DNA of 64,000 nt from Gammaproteobacteria bacterium (GTDB lineage: Bacteria; Pseudomonadota; Gammaproteobacteria; Enterobacterales; Alteromonadaceae): assembly GCA_018826295.1 (NCBI GenBank), contig JAHJZX010000026.1, positions 1-64,000 of the forward strand, given 5' to 3'. Below, piece by piece: positions 18,564-28,323 of the stretch (position 1 is its first letter; each line of letters begins with the position of its first letter). Under the pieces are notes generated by a model. The model saw only the letters and a program-made list of their open reading frames with translations, was not told the origin of the DNA and did no database searches. A program made the translations under genes and the position numbers.

Positions 18564-19781
18564 TTAACGTCGTAGTGGCAGGCGCAGCTCGAAGCGGGCG
18601 CCGCCCGACGGCGACTCGCTTATCCGCACGGTGCCCTGATGCCAGTGCATAACGCGCTGCACTATGGCTAAACCTAAACCAAAACCACCAGCCTGCTTGT
18701 TGCGGCTGGCTTCAATCCGATAAAACGGCTGTAATACCTGCTCGCGCTGCGCCAGCGCTATACCGGGGCCGTCATCATCAACTGTCAGAACCCAGTGTTG
18801 CGGTTCACCGCTCAGGCTTAGTCTGATCTGGTTGCGGGCGAATTTTTTGGCGTTAACCAGCAAGTTTTGCACTGCACGTTCAAGATAGTGGCCATCGCAA
18901 TAACAGGTAGCACTGCCTGGCAGTTGCAATGTAATAGCAGCACCTGGCAAAGGCGTTAGCTTTTCCTGCAGGTTTGTCAGCAGCTCTGTCAGGTTTACCT
19001 GTTGCAGCTGCAGCGGTAACTGGCCGGCTTCCAGCCGGGCATAATCAAGAATTTCGTCAACCAACTGCTGCAATTCACGCACGTCCTGCAACATGGCGCT
19101 GCGATCAGTTGTGGGCAGCTGCTGCGCCATTTCCAACGCAAAGCTGAGCCGGGCTATAGGCGTGCGTAACTCGTGTGATACGGCGTGGGTCATTTCGCGC
19201 TGCAAGGTCACCAGGTCGCGGATTTGATCACTCATCTGCTGAAAGCTGCTGGCAATCGGAGCGATAAAGGAATGCGCCGGCAAATTAAGCGGTGTATCAG
19301 GGTTGCCGGCAAATTGTTGTAATCTTTGTTGCAGCTTGGCGATATCGCGTGCCACCGGCCAGAGCCAGAGTGCAATTGCGATAGCCAACAGCACAAAAAA
19401 CAGCAGGCTAAACCAGGTTGCACCATCATCCTGTACCAGCGCTACCGGGCCAAAGCGCCATAAATCGGTGGCGGACTGATAATAAAAATACACCTTGTCA
19501 GTTTCAAACAGCGCGATAACCTCACCGTTTTTCAGCTGTTGTTGCTCATGTGCCAGCCAGCTGACTGAGTCCAGTGGCAGCTTGACGGCAGGAAGCCCGG
19601 CTTGCCGGGCCCAATCCATATCATTTTGCTGCACCTGTTGTTGCAACAAGGCACTGTAGCTTGCCAACCAACCAGGCTCGGCAGCAGGCTGCCACTGTTG
19701 CCATAGCTGTTCTACCGCCCAGCCCAGACCAAGCAGTACCAAAAATATAAACAGATAAAAATGCCAGAATAAGCGCTGCAT
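18564..19781 (-). CDS. Sensor histidine kinase, RstB-like
   Basis: Starting at MQRLFWHFYLFIFLVLLGLG gives 405 residues. A first transmembrane helix is followed by a periplasmic sensor region of about 120 residues, a second helix (FFVLLAIAIALWLWPV), HAMP, and the HisKA box MTHAVSHELRTPIARLSF with the phospho-His. The HATPase_c N-box has LVNAKKFA, and VDDDGPGI and GFGLGLAIV follow. The frame upstream of this ATG reads into the regulator gene and adds only non-signal residues. It is the last gene of the MipA-DUF3019-regulator-kinase cluster, 20 bases after the regulator. Confidence 0.92.
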   Translation of the reverse strand: MQRLFWHFYLFIFLVLLGLGWAVEQLWQQWQPAAEPGWLASYSALLQQQVQQNDMDWARQAGLPAVKLPLDSVSWLAHEQQQLKNGEVIALFETDKVYFYYQSATDLWRFGPVALVQDDGATWFSLLFFVLLAIAIALWLWPVARDIAKLQQRLQQFAGNPDTPLNLPAHSFIAPIASSFQQMSDQIRDLVTLQREMTHAVSHELRTPIARLSFALEMAQQLPTTDRSAMLQDVRELQQLVDEILDYARLEAGQLPLQLQQVNLTELLTNLQEKLTPLPGAAITLQLPGSATCYCDGHYLERAVQNLLVNAKKFARNQIRLSLSGEPQHWVLTVDDDGPGIALAQREQVLQPFYRIEASRNKQAGGFGLGLAIVQRVMHWHQGTVRISESPSGGARFELRLPLRR

Positions 19782-19801
19782 AATGGCGTCAGCTTTTTCT
19801 G

Positions 19802-20491
19802 CTACCAGGCATCGGCAACAAACAGGTAGCCTTTGCCCCATACTGTTTTAATACGAAAAGGCGTTTCAGCGTTGTCACCCAGTTTACGCCGCAGGTGGGA
19901 AATACGCACATCTACGGTGCGGTCCAGGCCGTCGTATTCGCGGCCTATTATTTGCTGATGAATGGCTTCGCGTTTTACCGTCTGGCCGGCATGGCGTGCC
20001 AGCATCCACAGCAAATCAAACTCATAGCTGGTCAGTTCGACCCGCTGTTGGTTATACCAGGCTTCACGTGCCCGTTGTTTTAGCGTTAGGGCACCAAACT
20101 GCAGCTCCTGCTGCTCAGCCCTGGCAGGGGTTTGAGTGCGGCGCAGCAGCGCGTTGATCCGCGCCACCAGCACCCGCGGCTCAACCGGTTTTATAACATA
20201 ATCGTCGGCGCCAAGCTCCAGCCCCAGCACCTGGTCAATATCACTTTGTTTTGCCGTCAGGATCAAAATCGGCCCTTTATACCAGGGGCGTAGCTGACGA
20301 CATACGCCAAAGCCATCCAGGCCTGGCAACATTAAATCCAGCACCACCAAATCGGGCTGAAACTGGCGGCAATGCTCGGCTACCGCATCGCCCTGGGTTT
20401 GCAGTTGTACACTAAAGCCATGTTGGGTAAGAAAACTCTGCACCAGCGAAGCAAGGCGGGTGTCGTCTTCCACTAACAGAATTTTTGCCAT
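19802..20491 (-). CDS. OmpR-family response regulator, RstA-like
   Basis: The 229-residue protein starts MAKILLVEDDTRLASLV. It has a receiver domain with acidic pocket ED (residues 9-10), phospho-Asp in DLVVLDLMLPGLDG and Lys in ILTAKQSD. The C-terminal winged helix is of OmpR/PhoB type (ELTSYEFDLLWMLARHAG, TVDVRISHLRRKL). The chosen start uses GGAG nine bases upstream and overlaps the DUF3019 stop as ATGA; five in-frame codons precede it. It probably regulates the MipA/DUF3019 genes upstream. Confidence 0.94.
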   Translation of the reverse strand: MAKILLVEDDTRLASLVQSFLTQHGFSVQLQTQGDAVAEHCRQFQPDLVVLDLMLPGLDGFGVCRQLRPWYKGPILILTAKQSDIDQVLGLELGADDYVIKPVEPRVLVARINALLRRTQTPARAEQQELQFGALTLKQRAREAWYNQQRVELTSYEFDLLWMLARHAGQTVKREAIHQQIIGREYDGLDRTVDVRISHLRRKLGDNAETPFRIKTVWGKGYLFVADAW

Positions 20492-20862
20492 CAGAAAATA
20501 CTCCATGGGCTGCTTAACCGGCGCCGCGCCGGTTTGCGGCTTTGCACCTGTAGTTCGGTTTGTAATAGTACCTGATCATTGGCATCACGTAGCGTCAGCA
20601 AAGCATTCTGCCACTGTAAGTGTTGTTGCCACTGGCCTGCAGTGCTGTCTTGCCAGCATTGCAGTTGTTGCCCGGCCAGATACAGACACAGGTTTTGTGG
20701 TGCAGTGCTGCGCCAGCTTAACTGCAGGGTCGCCTGACAGCTTTGTTGCTGCTGCTCAGTGATACAGATTTGTGGGCTGACGTCCCAACACAGTTCGGAG
20801 CAAAGTGCTGAGTGTTGGACTGTGATTCCGTTCAGTACCAGTAATATCCAGGGGCCGAGCAT
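20491..20862 (-). CDS. DUF3019 family exported protein
   Basis: The 123-residue protein starts MLGPWILLVLNGITV with an export signal. It has paired cysteines (CSELCWDVSPQICIT, NLCLYLAGQQLQC) consistent with periplasmic disulfides and a beta-rich immunoglobulin-like pattern. This matches DUF3019, a family seen next to MipA and RstA/RstB-type genes in Alteromonadales. It overlaps the MipA stop by one base and the regulator start by three (ATGA), so translation is coupled across the cluster. Function unknown; an accessory sensor is possible. Confidence 0.82.
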   Translation of the reverse strand: MLGPWILLVLNGITVQHSALCSELCWDVSPQICITEQQQQSCQATLQLSWRSTAPQNLCLYLAGQQLQCWQDSTAGQWQQHLQWQNALLTLRDANDQVLLQTELQVQSRKPARRRLSSPWSIF

Positions 20863-21725
20863 TAAAACAACCGATAACTTATGCCAAAAAACCAGGTTGT
20901 TACATTATTATCCTGCACCAGCGGACTGTCTGTCATTGCATCATCCAGATGTAAATAGCGTAAAAAAGCCAGCAGCGCTACACGCGTTGACAGCGGATAC
21001 TGCCAGCCAAGGCGTATCTCGGGTTGCCAGCTGGCTTTGCCGTTATAACGGGGTAAATAAAATGCTTCATTATTATCAATACCGTAGTAAGTATCAATCA
21101 ACTTATTACTTTTCCAGTGCAGCCGGCTACTCAGTTGCCATTTACCGCTAACAGTTTGCCAGAAACGGGTTGCGCTGATACTGGCATGCTGCCCGTTGTA
21201 ACTGTTGCTGGCATCCTGCCAAAGCAGCCCTTGTACCTGCCAGTTGTTACTAAACCAGTCTAACTGCACACCTAAATCGAAAGCGGTAGGTCTTTTACGC
21301 GCTTCACGTACCGAGGCCTGTTGTGGCCCGTAACGATCATCTTGCATTATCGGGCTGGAAATGCTGGCATTGGTGCTGCGAAACTGAAAAGCGTTACCGG
21401 CAAACCACTTCTGAAAATAGCCTTTTTCCTGATTAAACTGGCCAACCAGGCTCAGCGTAAATTGCGGGTTTAGTTGCCAGCTGCTGCCAAGCACGCCGTT
21501 GTCAAAAAACCAGTGTTCAGCGTAATAATACACTTCCGGCAGTATTACCAGTGGCAACGCTTCACCACCGTACAGTGGATTACTGCGCTGGCCATAGCCG
21601 AGCGCCCAACTCAAATAGAGTTGTTGTTCGGTAACGCAATGCGCGCCGGCGTCACAGTCAGACGGGACATCATCTGCCTGTACAGGTAAAGCCAGGCTTA
21701 ACAGCAACAAAAACCAATAACGCAC
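20862..21725 (-). CDS. MipA/OmpV family outer-membrane protein
   Basis: A GTG start at 21723-21725 with AGAAGG six bases upstream gives 287 residues opening with the signal peptide (V/M)RYWFLLLLSLALPVQADD. An ATG 33 bases further upstream would spoil the signal. The mature protein is a beta-barrel beginning ALGYGQRSNPLYGGEALPLV, a hallmark of MipA/OmpV, and ending WFFGISYRLF with a terminal aromatic. Family members scaffold peptidoglycan enzymes or affect envelope stress responses. It is the first gene of the four-gene cluster with DUF3019 and the two-component pair. Confidence 0.88.
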   Translation of the reverse strand: MRYWFLLLLSLALPVQADDVPSDCDAGAHCVTEQQLYLSWALGYGQRSNPLYGGEALPLVILPEVYYYAEHWFFDNGVLGSSWQLNPQFTLSLVGQFNQEKGYFQKWFAGNAFQFRSTNASISSPIMQDDRYGPQQASVREARKRPTAFDLGVQLDWFSNNWQVQGLLWQDASNSYNGQHASISATRFWQTVSGKWQLSSRLHWKSNKLIDTYYGIDNNEAFYLPRYNGKASWQPEIRLGWQYPLSTRVALLAFLRYLHLDDAMTDSPLVQDNNVTTWFFGISYRLF

Positions 21726-21882
21726 ATTACACCTTCTGACAGACAAAATTTTAGCCATGCCAGTTTAGCAAGATGCGGCGTCAGACTTAAACCAATATAA
21801 CAATGTTTCACAATTTGCTGTGATTAGTCACAGTAAGCCTGCGGCATGCTGACTAGACTGGCAAAAAATACGGAGGTTCCCG

Positions 21883-22338
21883 ATGAAGGCTGTTTTATTG
21901 CCATTGTTGTCTGCATCTATGTTGTTAATTGGCTGTGTAGAGGATATCACCGCTGATGATAGCAGTGCCTTTCAGTATCTGCAGCGTGGTGACACAGCAC
22001 TGGCTGATGATAAACGTATTCAGATTATCAGCAGTCAAAGCAGCTATGACGATATTTATTACCGGGTGTTAAACCTGAATGCGACTCCGCAAACTATCGA
22101 CTTTAACCAGTATCAGGTGTTGCTGGTGATGGCCGGCAGTGCGCAAAAAGCGCTAGAGCTAAACGTCGCCGGTTTTACCGGTTTGGATAATCAGGTGCAA
22201 ATCAGGCTACAGACAAGCTACAACGCCAGCGGTTGCAACGCTAACAGTGCTAATAGCCAGCCCTGGTTGTTGGTGCTGTTTCCTAAAGTGGATAAACCTT
22301 TGGTTATCAGTGAGCTGGCTGAGATACGCTCGTGCTGA
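21883..22338 (+). CDS. Hypothetical lipoprotein
   Basis: The 151-residue protein carries a lipobox (SMLLIGC, Cys at 18) and is preceded by GGAGG nine bases before the ATG. The mature part is beta-rich, with NYQVLLVMAGSAQKALELN-like strands; the order of strands recalls PrcB-type C-terminal domains, but no motif is decisive. Two extra cysteines (SGCNAN and the C-terminal SC) may form a disulfide. It lies between the MipA cluster and the LacI regulator and diverges from MipA. Confidence 0.7.
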   Translation: MKAVLLPLLSASMLLIGCVEDITADDSSAFQYLQRGDTALADDKRIQIISSQSSYDDIYYRVLNLNATPQTIDFNQYQVLLVMAGSAQKALELNVAGFTGLDNQVQIRLQTSYNASGCNANSANSQPWLLVLFPKVDKPLVISELAEIRSC

Positions 22339-22497
22339 TAGCCGAATCGAGCCGCTACCGTAGCGCAAATGATTTGGAAATTGAATCCTGCAGCAATTCA
22401 CTCTATGATAACGCCACAACAACAACGCACTGGCAGCACAACAGGCTGACCAGGACGGCAAGGTGCAGTATATGCGCTGCCACAACAGAGCACTCAG

Positions 22498-23526
22498 ATG
22501 AAAGACAAGGCTACTTCATTCGATATTGCTTACATGGCAGGGGTATCGCAGTCTACTGTGTCACGGGCGCTGCGTAACAGCCCGCAGGTAAATAAAGCCA
22601 CCCGGGAAAAAGTGCAGGCGATAGCCCGGCAACTTAACTATAAAGTGGATAAAAATGCCAGTAACCTGCGCCAGCAACGCAGCAGCACTCTGGCGTTATT
22701 GCTGTTTGAAGATCCCACCACTGATGAGTCGTTAATTAACCCGTTTTTTTTATCCATGCTCGGTAGTATCACCCGCGCCTGTGCCAAACGTGGTCAGGAT
22801 TTGTTGGTGTCGTTTCAGCAGCTTAGCGACGACTGGCACGCCGACTATGAAGATAGCAATAAAGCCGACGGTATTATTTTACTCGGCTATGGCGATTACA
22901 AAGATTACGAAGAAAAACTGGCTAAGTTATTGGCGCAGGAAACCCATTTTGTCTGTTGGGGAGCCGAGGTGTTGGGGCATCCTGAATTTACGCTACGTAG
23001 CAACAACCGTGAAGGTGGCCGCTTAGCCGGCGAGCATTTGCTGGCTACCGGCCATAAGAAATTCGCCTTTATTGGCAATGCCTCTGAAGGCAGCCCGGAA
23101 TTCAGCGCCCGTTACCGCGGCTTTATTGATGCGTTAAATATGGCTGGTATTCAGCAAGCCCAGGTACCGCATTTTGATGCGATATCGACCGAAAGTGCCG
23201 GCGATAGCGCGACCGAACAATTATTAGCCGCTGGCCATCAGGTTGATGCGATTTTCTGTGCCAGCGATCTTATCGCTATTGGCGTAATGCGTTGCCTGAA
23301 ACGGCGTAAACTGCGGGTGCCGGAAGACATTGCGGTAATGGGCTTTGATGATATTCCGGTGGCGTCGTTTGCTACACCGGCGCTAAGCACTATTCAGCAG
23401 GACACCACCAAAGCCGGCGAATTGCTGGTGAATAACCTGCTGCAGCTGATCAATAATCAGCCAATTACCGTCAGCCAGATTGAACCCAAGCTGATAATCC
23501 GTCAGTCTTGCGGTGCCCGCGAGTAA
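22498..23526 (+). CDS. LacI-family transcriptional regulator (candidate maltodextrin regulator)
   Basis: The 342-residue protein has the LacI N-terminal helix-turn-helix (SFDIAYMAGVSQSTVSRALR) and hinge helix (NYKVDKNASNLRQQ). It also has a periplasmic-binding-protein-like ligand domain with ADGIILLGYG, NNREGGRLAGEHLL and AIFCASDLIAIGVMR. Its ligand is not stated by the sequence. The nearby maltodextrin genes carry a shared CG-centred near-palindrome (28324-28336, 63074-63086), so this is the best candidate for their repressor. Its 3' end overlaps the convergent SulP gene by 25 bases. Confidence 0.9.
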   Translation: MKDKATSFDIAYMAGVSQSTVSRALRNSPQVNKATREKVQAIARQLNYKVDKNASNLRQQRSSTLALLLFEDPTTDESLINPFFLSMLGSITRACAKRGQDLLVSFQQLSDDWHADYEDSNKADGIILLGYGDYKDYEEKLAKLLAQETHFVCWGAEVLGHPEFTLRSNNREGGRLAGEHLLATGHKKFAFIGNASEGSPEFSARYRGFIDALNMAGIQQAQVPHFDAISTESAGDSATEQLLAAGHQVDAIFCASDLIAIGVMRCLKRRKLRVPEDIAVMGFDDIPVASFATPALSTIQQDTTKAGELLVNNLLQLINNQPITVSQIEPKLIIRQSCGARE

Positions 23527-25238
23527 AGCTGTTCTAAGGCTTCGCGTAGTGTCGGGTAAAAACTTACCACCCCTGCTATGGGTTTAACCCCGGCGCGGGC
23601 CAGGGTTTTCAGCGGCTGAAACTGCAAATCAGCAATCATTAACTCGGTATTATTTCGCTGGCACTGGCTTATCAGTTTGTTCAGCGCCGCCAGGCCACCG
23701 GCATCCAGCAGCGGCACGCCATCCATGTACAACACTAAGCCACGGCTTGGGCCACTTAGGTGGGCAATATCAGCGAAAATACGCTCGGCAGCGGCAAAAA
23801 ATAGTGGCCCGCTGATTTTCAGTACCTGCCAACCGTCCGGTATCGGCTGGTCTACCTGCTTACGGTTGCTACTGATATCGGTCACTTTGCTCATTTGCGC
23901 AATTTCTTTTACAAACAACAGCGCCGCTAACAGAATGCCGGCGGTGATGGCAATCACCATATCAAACAGCACGGTAAGGCTAAAGCAGGTGATAAACACC
24001 CAGATATCGCTGCCTGGTGCGGTTTTCAGTAAATGCAGCGCTTTTTGCGCTTCGCTCATATGCCAGGCAACCATCAGCAGCAAAGCAGCCAGCGCCGCCA
24101 TCGGTACATAGGACAGCACCGGCGCTAACAGTACTAACGCCAGTAGCAACACCAGCGCATGCACCATGGCCGCTACCGGTGATTGGGCGCCGGCTTTAAA
24201 ATTTGCCGACGAACGTGCCAGTGCCGCCGTAGCGGTAATGCCGCCGAAAAAAGGAGTAATGATATTGCCGATGCCCTGGCCGAATAACTCGCTGTTGGCG
24301 CTATGGCGACGGCCAGACATGCCATCCAGTACCACTGCGCAGAGCAATGATTCAATCGCGCCCAACATCGCCATAGCAAAGGCGGCGGCGAGTAAGTCTT
24401 TTACCAGCTGCCAGCTAAACGTCAGCAGTTCGCCATCCGGCCCCGGTCGCAGCCAGGGCCAGTCAAAATAAGGTAAATAGGGCGGAATGCCTGCTGCGCT
24501 GCTGCCATCGGCAGTGTTGTAACTAAAACGCGAGCCTATGGTATCCAGCTCGACACCCATACTTAATAGCAGCAAGGCCAACAGGGTGCCGATAAACAGC
24601 GCCGGCAAATGCGCCGGTACCAGGCTGTTAAATTTGCGCCACCACAGCATTACCGCCAGCGTAACACTGCCAATCAGCAGACTGGCCCAGGATAGCTGCG
24701 GTGCGTGCTGGGCCAGTACGGCAATTTTTTCGACAAAGTGTTCTGGCAAATCGGCTATTGTCAGGCCCAAAAAATCCTTTATCTGCAAACTGGCAATGAC
24801 CACAGCAATGCCGGCAGTAAAGCCCAGGGTAACCGGTTCGGGGATATATTCAATTAAGCGGCCCAAGCGAAATATCGCCATCAACAGTAGCATCACACCG
24901 GACAATACCGTTGCCAGCAGTAAGCCGCTTAAGCCGTATTTAAGCGTAACCGGATACAGTATCACCACAAAGGCGGCCGTTGGACCGCTGATGCTATAAC
25001 GTGAGCCGCCGGTCAGGGCAATGACAAAACCGGCAATAATGGCGGTATACAAGCCGTATTGCGGCGCTACGCCCGAGGCAATTGCCAACGCCATCGCCAG
25101 CGGTATGGCGATGATGCCAACGGTAATGCCAGCCAGCAGATCTTTGCCCAGTTTTTTGCGATCATAGCCTTCGGCCAGCACTTCGCGCAGCGCATGGCCA
25201 AGTCGCAGCGAAAACAGATGAGAACGGTCAGACACCAC
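23502..25238 (-). CDS. SulP-family inorganic anion transporter with STAS domain
   Basis: The 578-residue protein has the SulP layout. An N-terminal cytoplasmic helix is followed by a membrane domain of about ten to fourteen helices with PLAMALAIASGVAPQYGLYT and the GGSRYSISGPTAAFVV signature. A C-terminal STAS domain spans about residues 460-570 (VLKISGPLFFAAAERIF, LYMDGVPLLDAGGLAAL). Substrates in the family are sulfate, bicarbonate or organic acids; no carbonic anhydrase neighbour is present to suggest bicarbonate. Monocistronic and convergent with the LacI gene. Confidence 0.94.
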   Translation of the reverse strand: MVSDRSHLFSLRLGHALREVLAEGYDRKKLGKDLLAGITVGIIAIPLAMALAIASGVAPQYGLYTAIIAGFVIALTGGSRYSISGPTAAFVVILYPVTLKYGLSGLLLATVLSGVMLLLMAIFRLGRLIEYIPEPVTLGFTAGIAVVIASLQIKDFLGLTIADLPEHFVEKIAVLAQHAPQLSWASLLIGSVTLAVMLWWRKFNSLVPAHLPALFIGTLLALLLLSMGVELDTIGSRFSYNTADGSSAAGIPPYLPYFDWPWLRPGPDGELLTFSWQLVKDLLAAAFAMAMLGAIESLLCAVVLDGMSGRRHSANSELFGQGIGNIITPFFGGITATAALARSSANFKAGAQSPVAAMVHALVLLLALVLLAPVLSYVPMAALAALLLMVAWHMSEAQKALHLLKTAPGSDIWVFITCFSLTVLFDMVIAITAGILLAALLFVKEIAQMSKVTDISSNRKQVDQPIPDGWQVLKISGPLFFAAAERIFADIAHLSGPSRGLVLYMDGVPLLDAGGLAALNKLISQCQRNNTELMIADLQFQPLKTLARAGVKPIAGVVSFYPTLREALEQLYSRAPQD

Positions 25239-25324
25239 AACTCCGCCACAGCAGAACAGGTGAGGTTAGTGTAGCTAACTACGCTGCAGGACGGTATACG
25301 CTATTAGTCTGACAAATAACTATT

Positions 25325-25359
25325 TTTTGCCGCTGCAGGTGGTTGCTGCAGCGGCAAAA
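25325..25359. terminator. Long perfect hairpin downstream of the S9-like hydrolase gene
   Basis: TTTTGCCGCTGCAG (25325-25338) and CTGCAGCGGCAAAA (25346-25359) form a perfect 14-base stem with a seven-base loop, just past the stop codon of the hydrolase. It lacks a following T-tract on either strand, so it may be a processing or stabilising hairpin and not an intrinsic terminator. Confidence 0.5.
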
Positions 25360-25363
25360 GCGC

Positions 25364-26383
25364 TTACAGATATAGCTTTAACCAGGCCGCGGTTTCGGCA
25401 TCGGCCTCAACGCGGTTAGGATCTAAACCGTGATCGGCACCGGGGAAGATTACCAGTTTATGCGGATGACCTTTTTCAGATAGGGCTTTGGCAAGCCACT
25501 GAGATTGCTCGATATCAACCCTAACATCCTTGTCGCCATGTACCAGCAGAATAGGCAGCTGTGGTGGCAGTTTATCCAGCCAGTGTAAAACAGACCGCGC
25601 CGACAACTGTGCGGTCTTTTCTGCGGCATAGTTTGGCATGGCTTTAGTGTAGATATTTTCCATTTCTGGCCGTTGTACTAACTGCTTCTCCAGGTCTGCC
25701 ACCCCAGCCTCGACAATAAGCGCTTTAAGCTGTGGCATATCGCGTGCCGCCAGATAGCTCATCATGCCGCCACGGCTAAAACCCTTCATCGCCAGACGCT
25801 GGTTATCAGCATTTGCCATACCTTCAACAATGGGTAGCAGGTTTTTCACGTCGTTAACGTCGATGCCGCCAAACTGATCTGCCAGTGGCCGCGCTTTAAT
25901 GCCGGTTGGAAAAGCTGATGCGCCACGGTACTGGCTGGCAATTACAATATAGTTTTGCTCTGCCAGCGGCATTAAATATGCGTGGATGGCGCCATAGTTC
26001 CAAATGCCGCCTTTGGCATTGCCGCCGCGGTTGTAAATGACCACAGGTAATTTACCGGGGCCAGTCGACCGTGGTTGCAGCATCACTCCTTCAACGAGTA
26101 CCCCATCGGATTCATAAACAAAGATCCGGCAATCTATCTGCTGCTGACGTTGTTCGATAACCGCTTTGGGAAAGCGCTCGGCAAAGGCTGTTGTATTAAA
26201 TTTGGGTTTTTTACTTAACATGGTTAGCCAGCTGTCGTAACTGGCAAAATGGCTGATATAGCAGCTGAAATTGCTTTTTAATGTTTGCGCAGTTGAAAAC
26301 GCCGGTAGCAAGTCAGGACTTTGTTTCGCTGCGACTGGATTGGCAATTAATAAAGTGCCAAGCAAAAGCCATACTGGTTTCAT
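25364..26383 (-). CDS. Exported alpha/beta hydrolase, prolyl-oligopeptidase (S9) type
   Basis: The 339-residue protein has a signal peptide ending VAAKQ. Its alpha/beta-hydrolase fold has the nucleophile elbow MKGFSRGGMM (G-F-S-R-G-G), the preceding RGGNAKGG oxyanion-type loop, the Asp region VHGDKDVRVD and the His in PGADHGLD. This arrangement resembles S9 peptidases and related acyl hydrolases. The substrate is not predictable. It lies downstream of the GH13 amylase on the same strand with a 130-base gap containing a hairpin, so cotranscription is uncertain. Confidence 0.87.
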   Translation of the reverse strand: MKPVWLLLGTLLIANPVAAKQSPDLLPAFSTAQTLKSNFSCYISHFASYDSWLTMLSKKPKFNTTAFAERFPKAVIEQRQQQIDCRIFVYESDGVLVEGVMLQPRSTGPGKLPVVIYNRGGNAKGGIWNYGAIHAYLMPLAEQNYIVIASQYRGASAFPTGIKARPLADQFGGIDVNDVKNLLPIVEGMANADNQRLAMKGFSRGGMMSYLAARDMPQLKALIVEAGVADLEKQLVQRPEMENIYTKAMPNYAAEKTAQLSARSVLHWLDKLPPQLPILLVHGDKDVRVDIEQSQWLAKALSEKGHPHKLVIFPGADHGLDPNRVEADAETAAWLKLYL

Positions 26384-26466
26384 AGTTATCCTTTGTGAGA
26401 AACAAGCTGTATATGATGGCAGTACAGTAATTTAGCAAAATGTTACTGGCAAGAGGGAAAGTGTAA

Positions 26467-26488
26467 CCGCCGTTTACCAAACCGGCGG
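26467..26488 (-). terminator. Terminator-like hairpin after the GH13 gene
   Basis: CCGCCG (26467-26472) pairs with CGGCGG (26483-26488) around a ten-base loop. On the minus strand it lies 26 bases after the amylase stop codon and is followed by a weakly T-rich TTACACTTT. It may reduce read-through into the hydrolase gene. Confidence 0.35.
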
Positions 26489-26513
26489 CTACGCAGGGAG
26501 ATCAAAACAACTG

Positions 26514-28220
26514 TTATTGCTGGCTTTGCAGGATCAGCAGGCCATTGGCCGATAGTGTGTTGCCATCGACATCAAAGGCCCAGCTGGCGGTTAGGCCATT
26601 CCGCTCAATAGCGCTGATATCAGCCGCGGCGTTGCTAAGGTTAAGCACAAACAGCGATTTACTGCCGTTTATCGCCCGCTCAATTTGTACCACGCCATTT
26701 TCCTGCTGTGTAACCACATAGCTACCGGCGGTTGTCAGCTCAGGCCGCTGTTTTTTCTGCGCGATTAATAACTTATATAACTGCCAGATGGAGTTCGGTT
26801 GCGCTTGCTGGGCCGCAACACTGCGATCGTCGGCTTGCAGTTGCCCGGCAAGAAACTGCGGATACCAGTTCGGGAAGTTAGCGCCAAACAGCTCCAGCTG
26901 CTCTACCCAGCTGTTGGCACTTTGGCTAAAGCCCGCCTGTGTGCTGTTGTCCCACAGCATAGGCGCGCGCTTATATACATCGTGGCCTGTGCCACCTTGT
27001 GTCAGGCCAATTTCTTCACCGTAGTAAATGTACGGCGTGCCGGGAGAGCTAAATAACATAGCGGCTGCCAGTTTGGCTTTGGCATCATGTTGTTGTAGCT
27101 GATAGCCGATACGCTCCTGATCGTGGTTAGTCAAAAACGGTGCAAAAAAGCTCAGTGGTGCCACCGAATCGGCGCGCTGCTGTACGTTCTGCTGCAATAC
27201 CATTGCATCAGCGGCTTTTTGTGCGTTCGAATCCATGGTGCCAAATTGAGCGTCGCCGCTGGCATCTGGCTTTAGCAGGCCGAGAATTTTATAACCCACT
27301 TCAAAATCAAAGCCCTGATCCAGGCCGGTACCGTCGCCATAATAGCGTGCCGCTACCGGGATATCGGTCCAGGCTTCACCGACTAAGTAGGCCTCGGGGT
27401 TCACGCTTTTTACGTACTGGTTAAAATCCTGCCAGTAAGTTATGGTTTCTGCGGTATCGGCCTGTGCATCCGGCCCGCCTTCCATCGCAAAGCGCACCGC
27501 ATCTAAACGAAAACCGGCCACGCCTTTATCCAGCCAGAATCTGGCCATCTTTTTCATTTCAGCTACCACATCAGGGTGGCGTAAATTCAGATCCGGCTGG
27601 CTGGCACCAAAGGCGGCATAGTAATAAGCTTTGCGCGTATCGTTGTAATGCCAGACTGCATCCGGCTTATCGTTGTTACTCCAGGCATGGCCCCAGCCGC
27701 TACCTGTTGCTGGCATATCGTCGCGCCAGACAAAGTAGTCCTTGTATGGCGCTTCGCCTGCAGCGGAGCGTTTAAACCAGTCGTGTTCACTGGAAATATG
27801 GTTAATCACCAAATCCAGAATCACCTTCATGCCGCGGCTATCAGCGGCTTTAATAAAGGCTTCAAACTCAGCCATAGTGCCGTAGTCGCTTTCTACCTGA
27901 TAAAACTCGGTAAAGTCGTAACCATGGTACGATGGCGCTTCAAACATTGGCGTCAGCCATAAAGCATTAACGCCTAATTCAGCCAGATAGGGCAGTTTGG
28001 CAGTCATGCCGTTAAAGTCGCCGTGGCCATCGCCATTGGTATCATAAAAACTGCGCGGCCAGATCTGATAAAACACCGCGTCCTGCCACCAGGGGCTGCT
28101 GGTTTGCTGCGCAGCCGCAGGGTTGGTTGCTATGGCAGAGCTTTGCGGCGGGCTGGTGTCTGGTTGGCAAGCAGTCAGTAACAATGACAGCGCTATGGCA
28201 CTTAACGTAAAGGTTTTCAT
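26514..28220 (-). CDS. GH13 alpha-amylase family lipoprotein
   Basis: The 568-residue protein has a lipobox (SLLLTAC, Cys at 18) and a GH13 catalytic barrel. Conserved regions are visible in order: region I DLVINH (136-141), region II GFRLDAVRF with nucleophile D240, region III GEAW with acid/base E282, and region IV TNHDQE near residue 366. A calcium-type DTNGDGHGD loop is at residues 60-68. The C-terminal beta domain ends VDGNTLSANGLLILQ. It would hydrolyse maltodextrins at the outer membrane or in the periplasm. It is divergent from the SLC45-type transporter and shares its operator region. Confidence 0.94.
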   Translation of the reverse strand: MKTFTLSAIALSLLLTACQPDTSPPQSSAIATNPAAAQQTSSPWWQDAVFYQIWPRSFYDTNGDGHGDFNGMTAKLPYLAELGVNALWLTPMFEAPSYHGYDFTEFYQVESDYGTMAEFEAFIKAADSRGMKVILDLVINHISSEHDWFKRSAAGEAPYKDYFVWRDDMPATGSGWGHAWSNNDKPDAVWHYNDTRKAYYYAAFGASQPDLNLRHPDVVAEMKKMARFWLDKGVAGFRLDAVRFAMEGGPDAQADTAETITYWQDFNQYVKSVNPEAYLVGEAWTDIPVAARYYGDGTGLDQGFDFEVGYKILGLLKPDASGDAQFGTMDSNAQKAADAMVLQQNVQQRADSVAPLSFFAPFLTNHDQERIGYQLQQHDAKAKLAAAMLFSSPGTPYIYYGEEIGLTQGGTGHDVYKRAPMLWDNSTQAGFSQSANSWVEQLELFGANFPNWYPQFLAGQLQADDRSVAAQQAQPNSIWQLYKLLIAQKKQRPELTTAGSYVVTQQENGVVQIERAINGSKSLFVLNLSNAAADISAIERNGLTASWAFDVDGNTLSANGLLILQSQQ

Positions 28221-28323
28221 TCTGTCCCCGTGCTATTTATTGCGTGCACCATCTTAACGCGCGGATGCACTGCTATGCTGATTAAGCTTTGGTAATAACG
28301 CCAAAATAGTGCAACAACAAGAT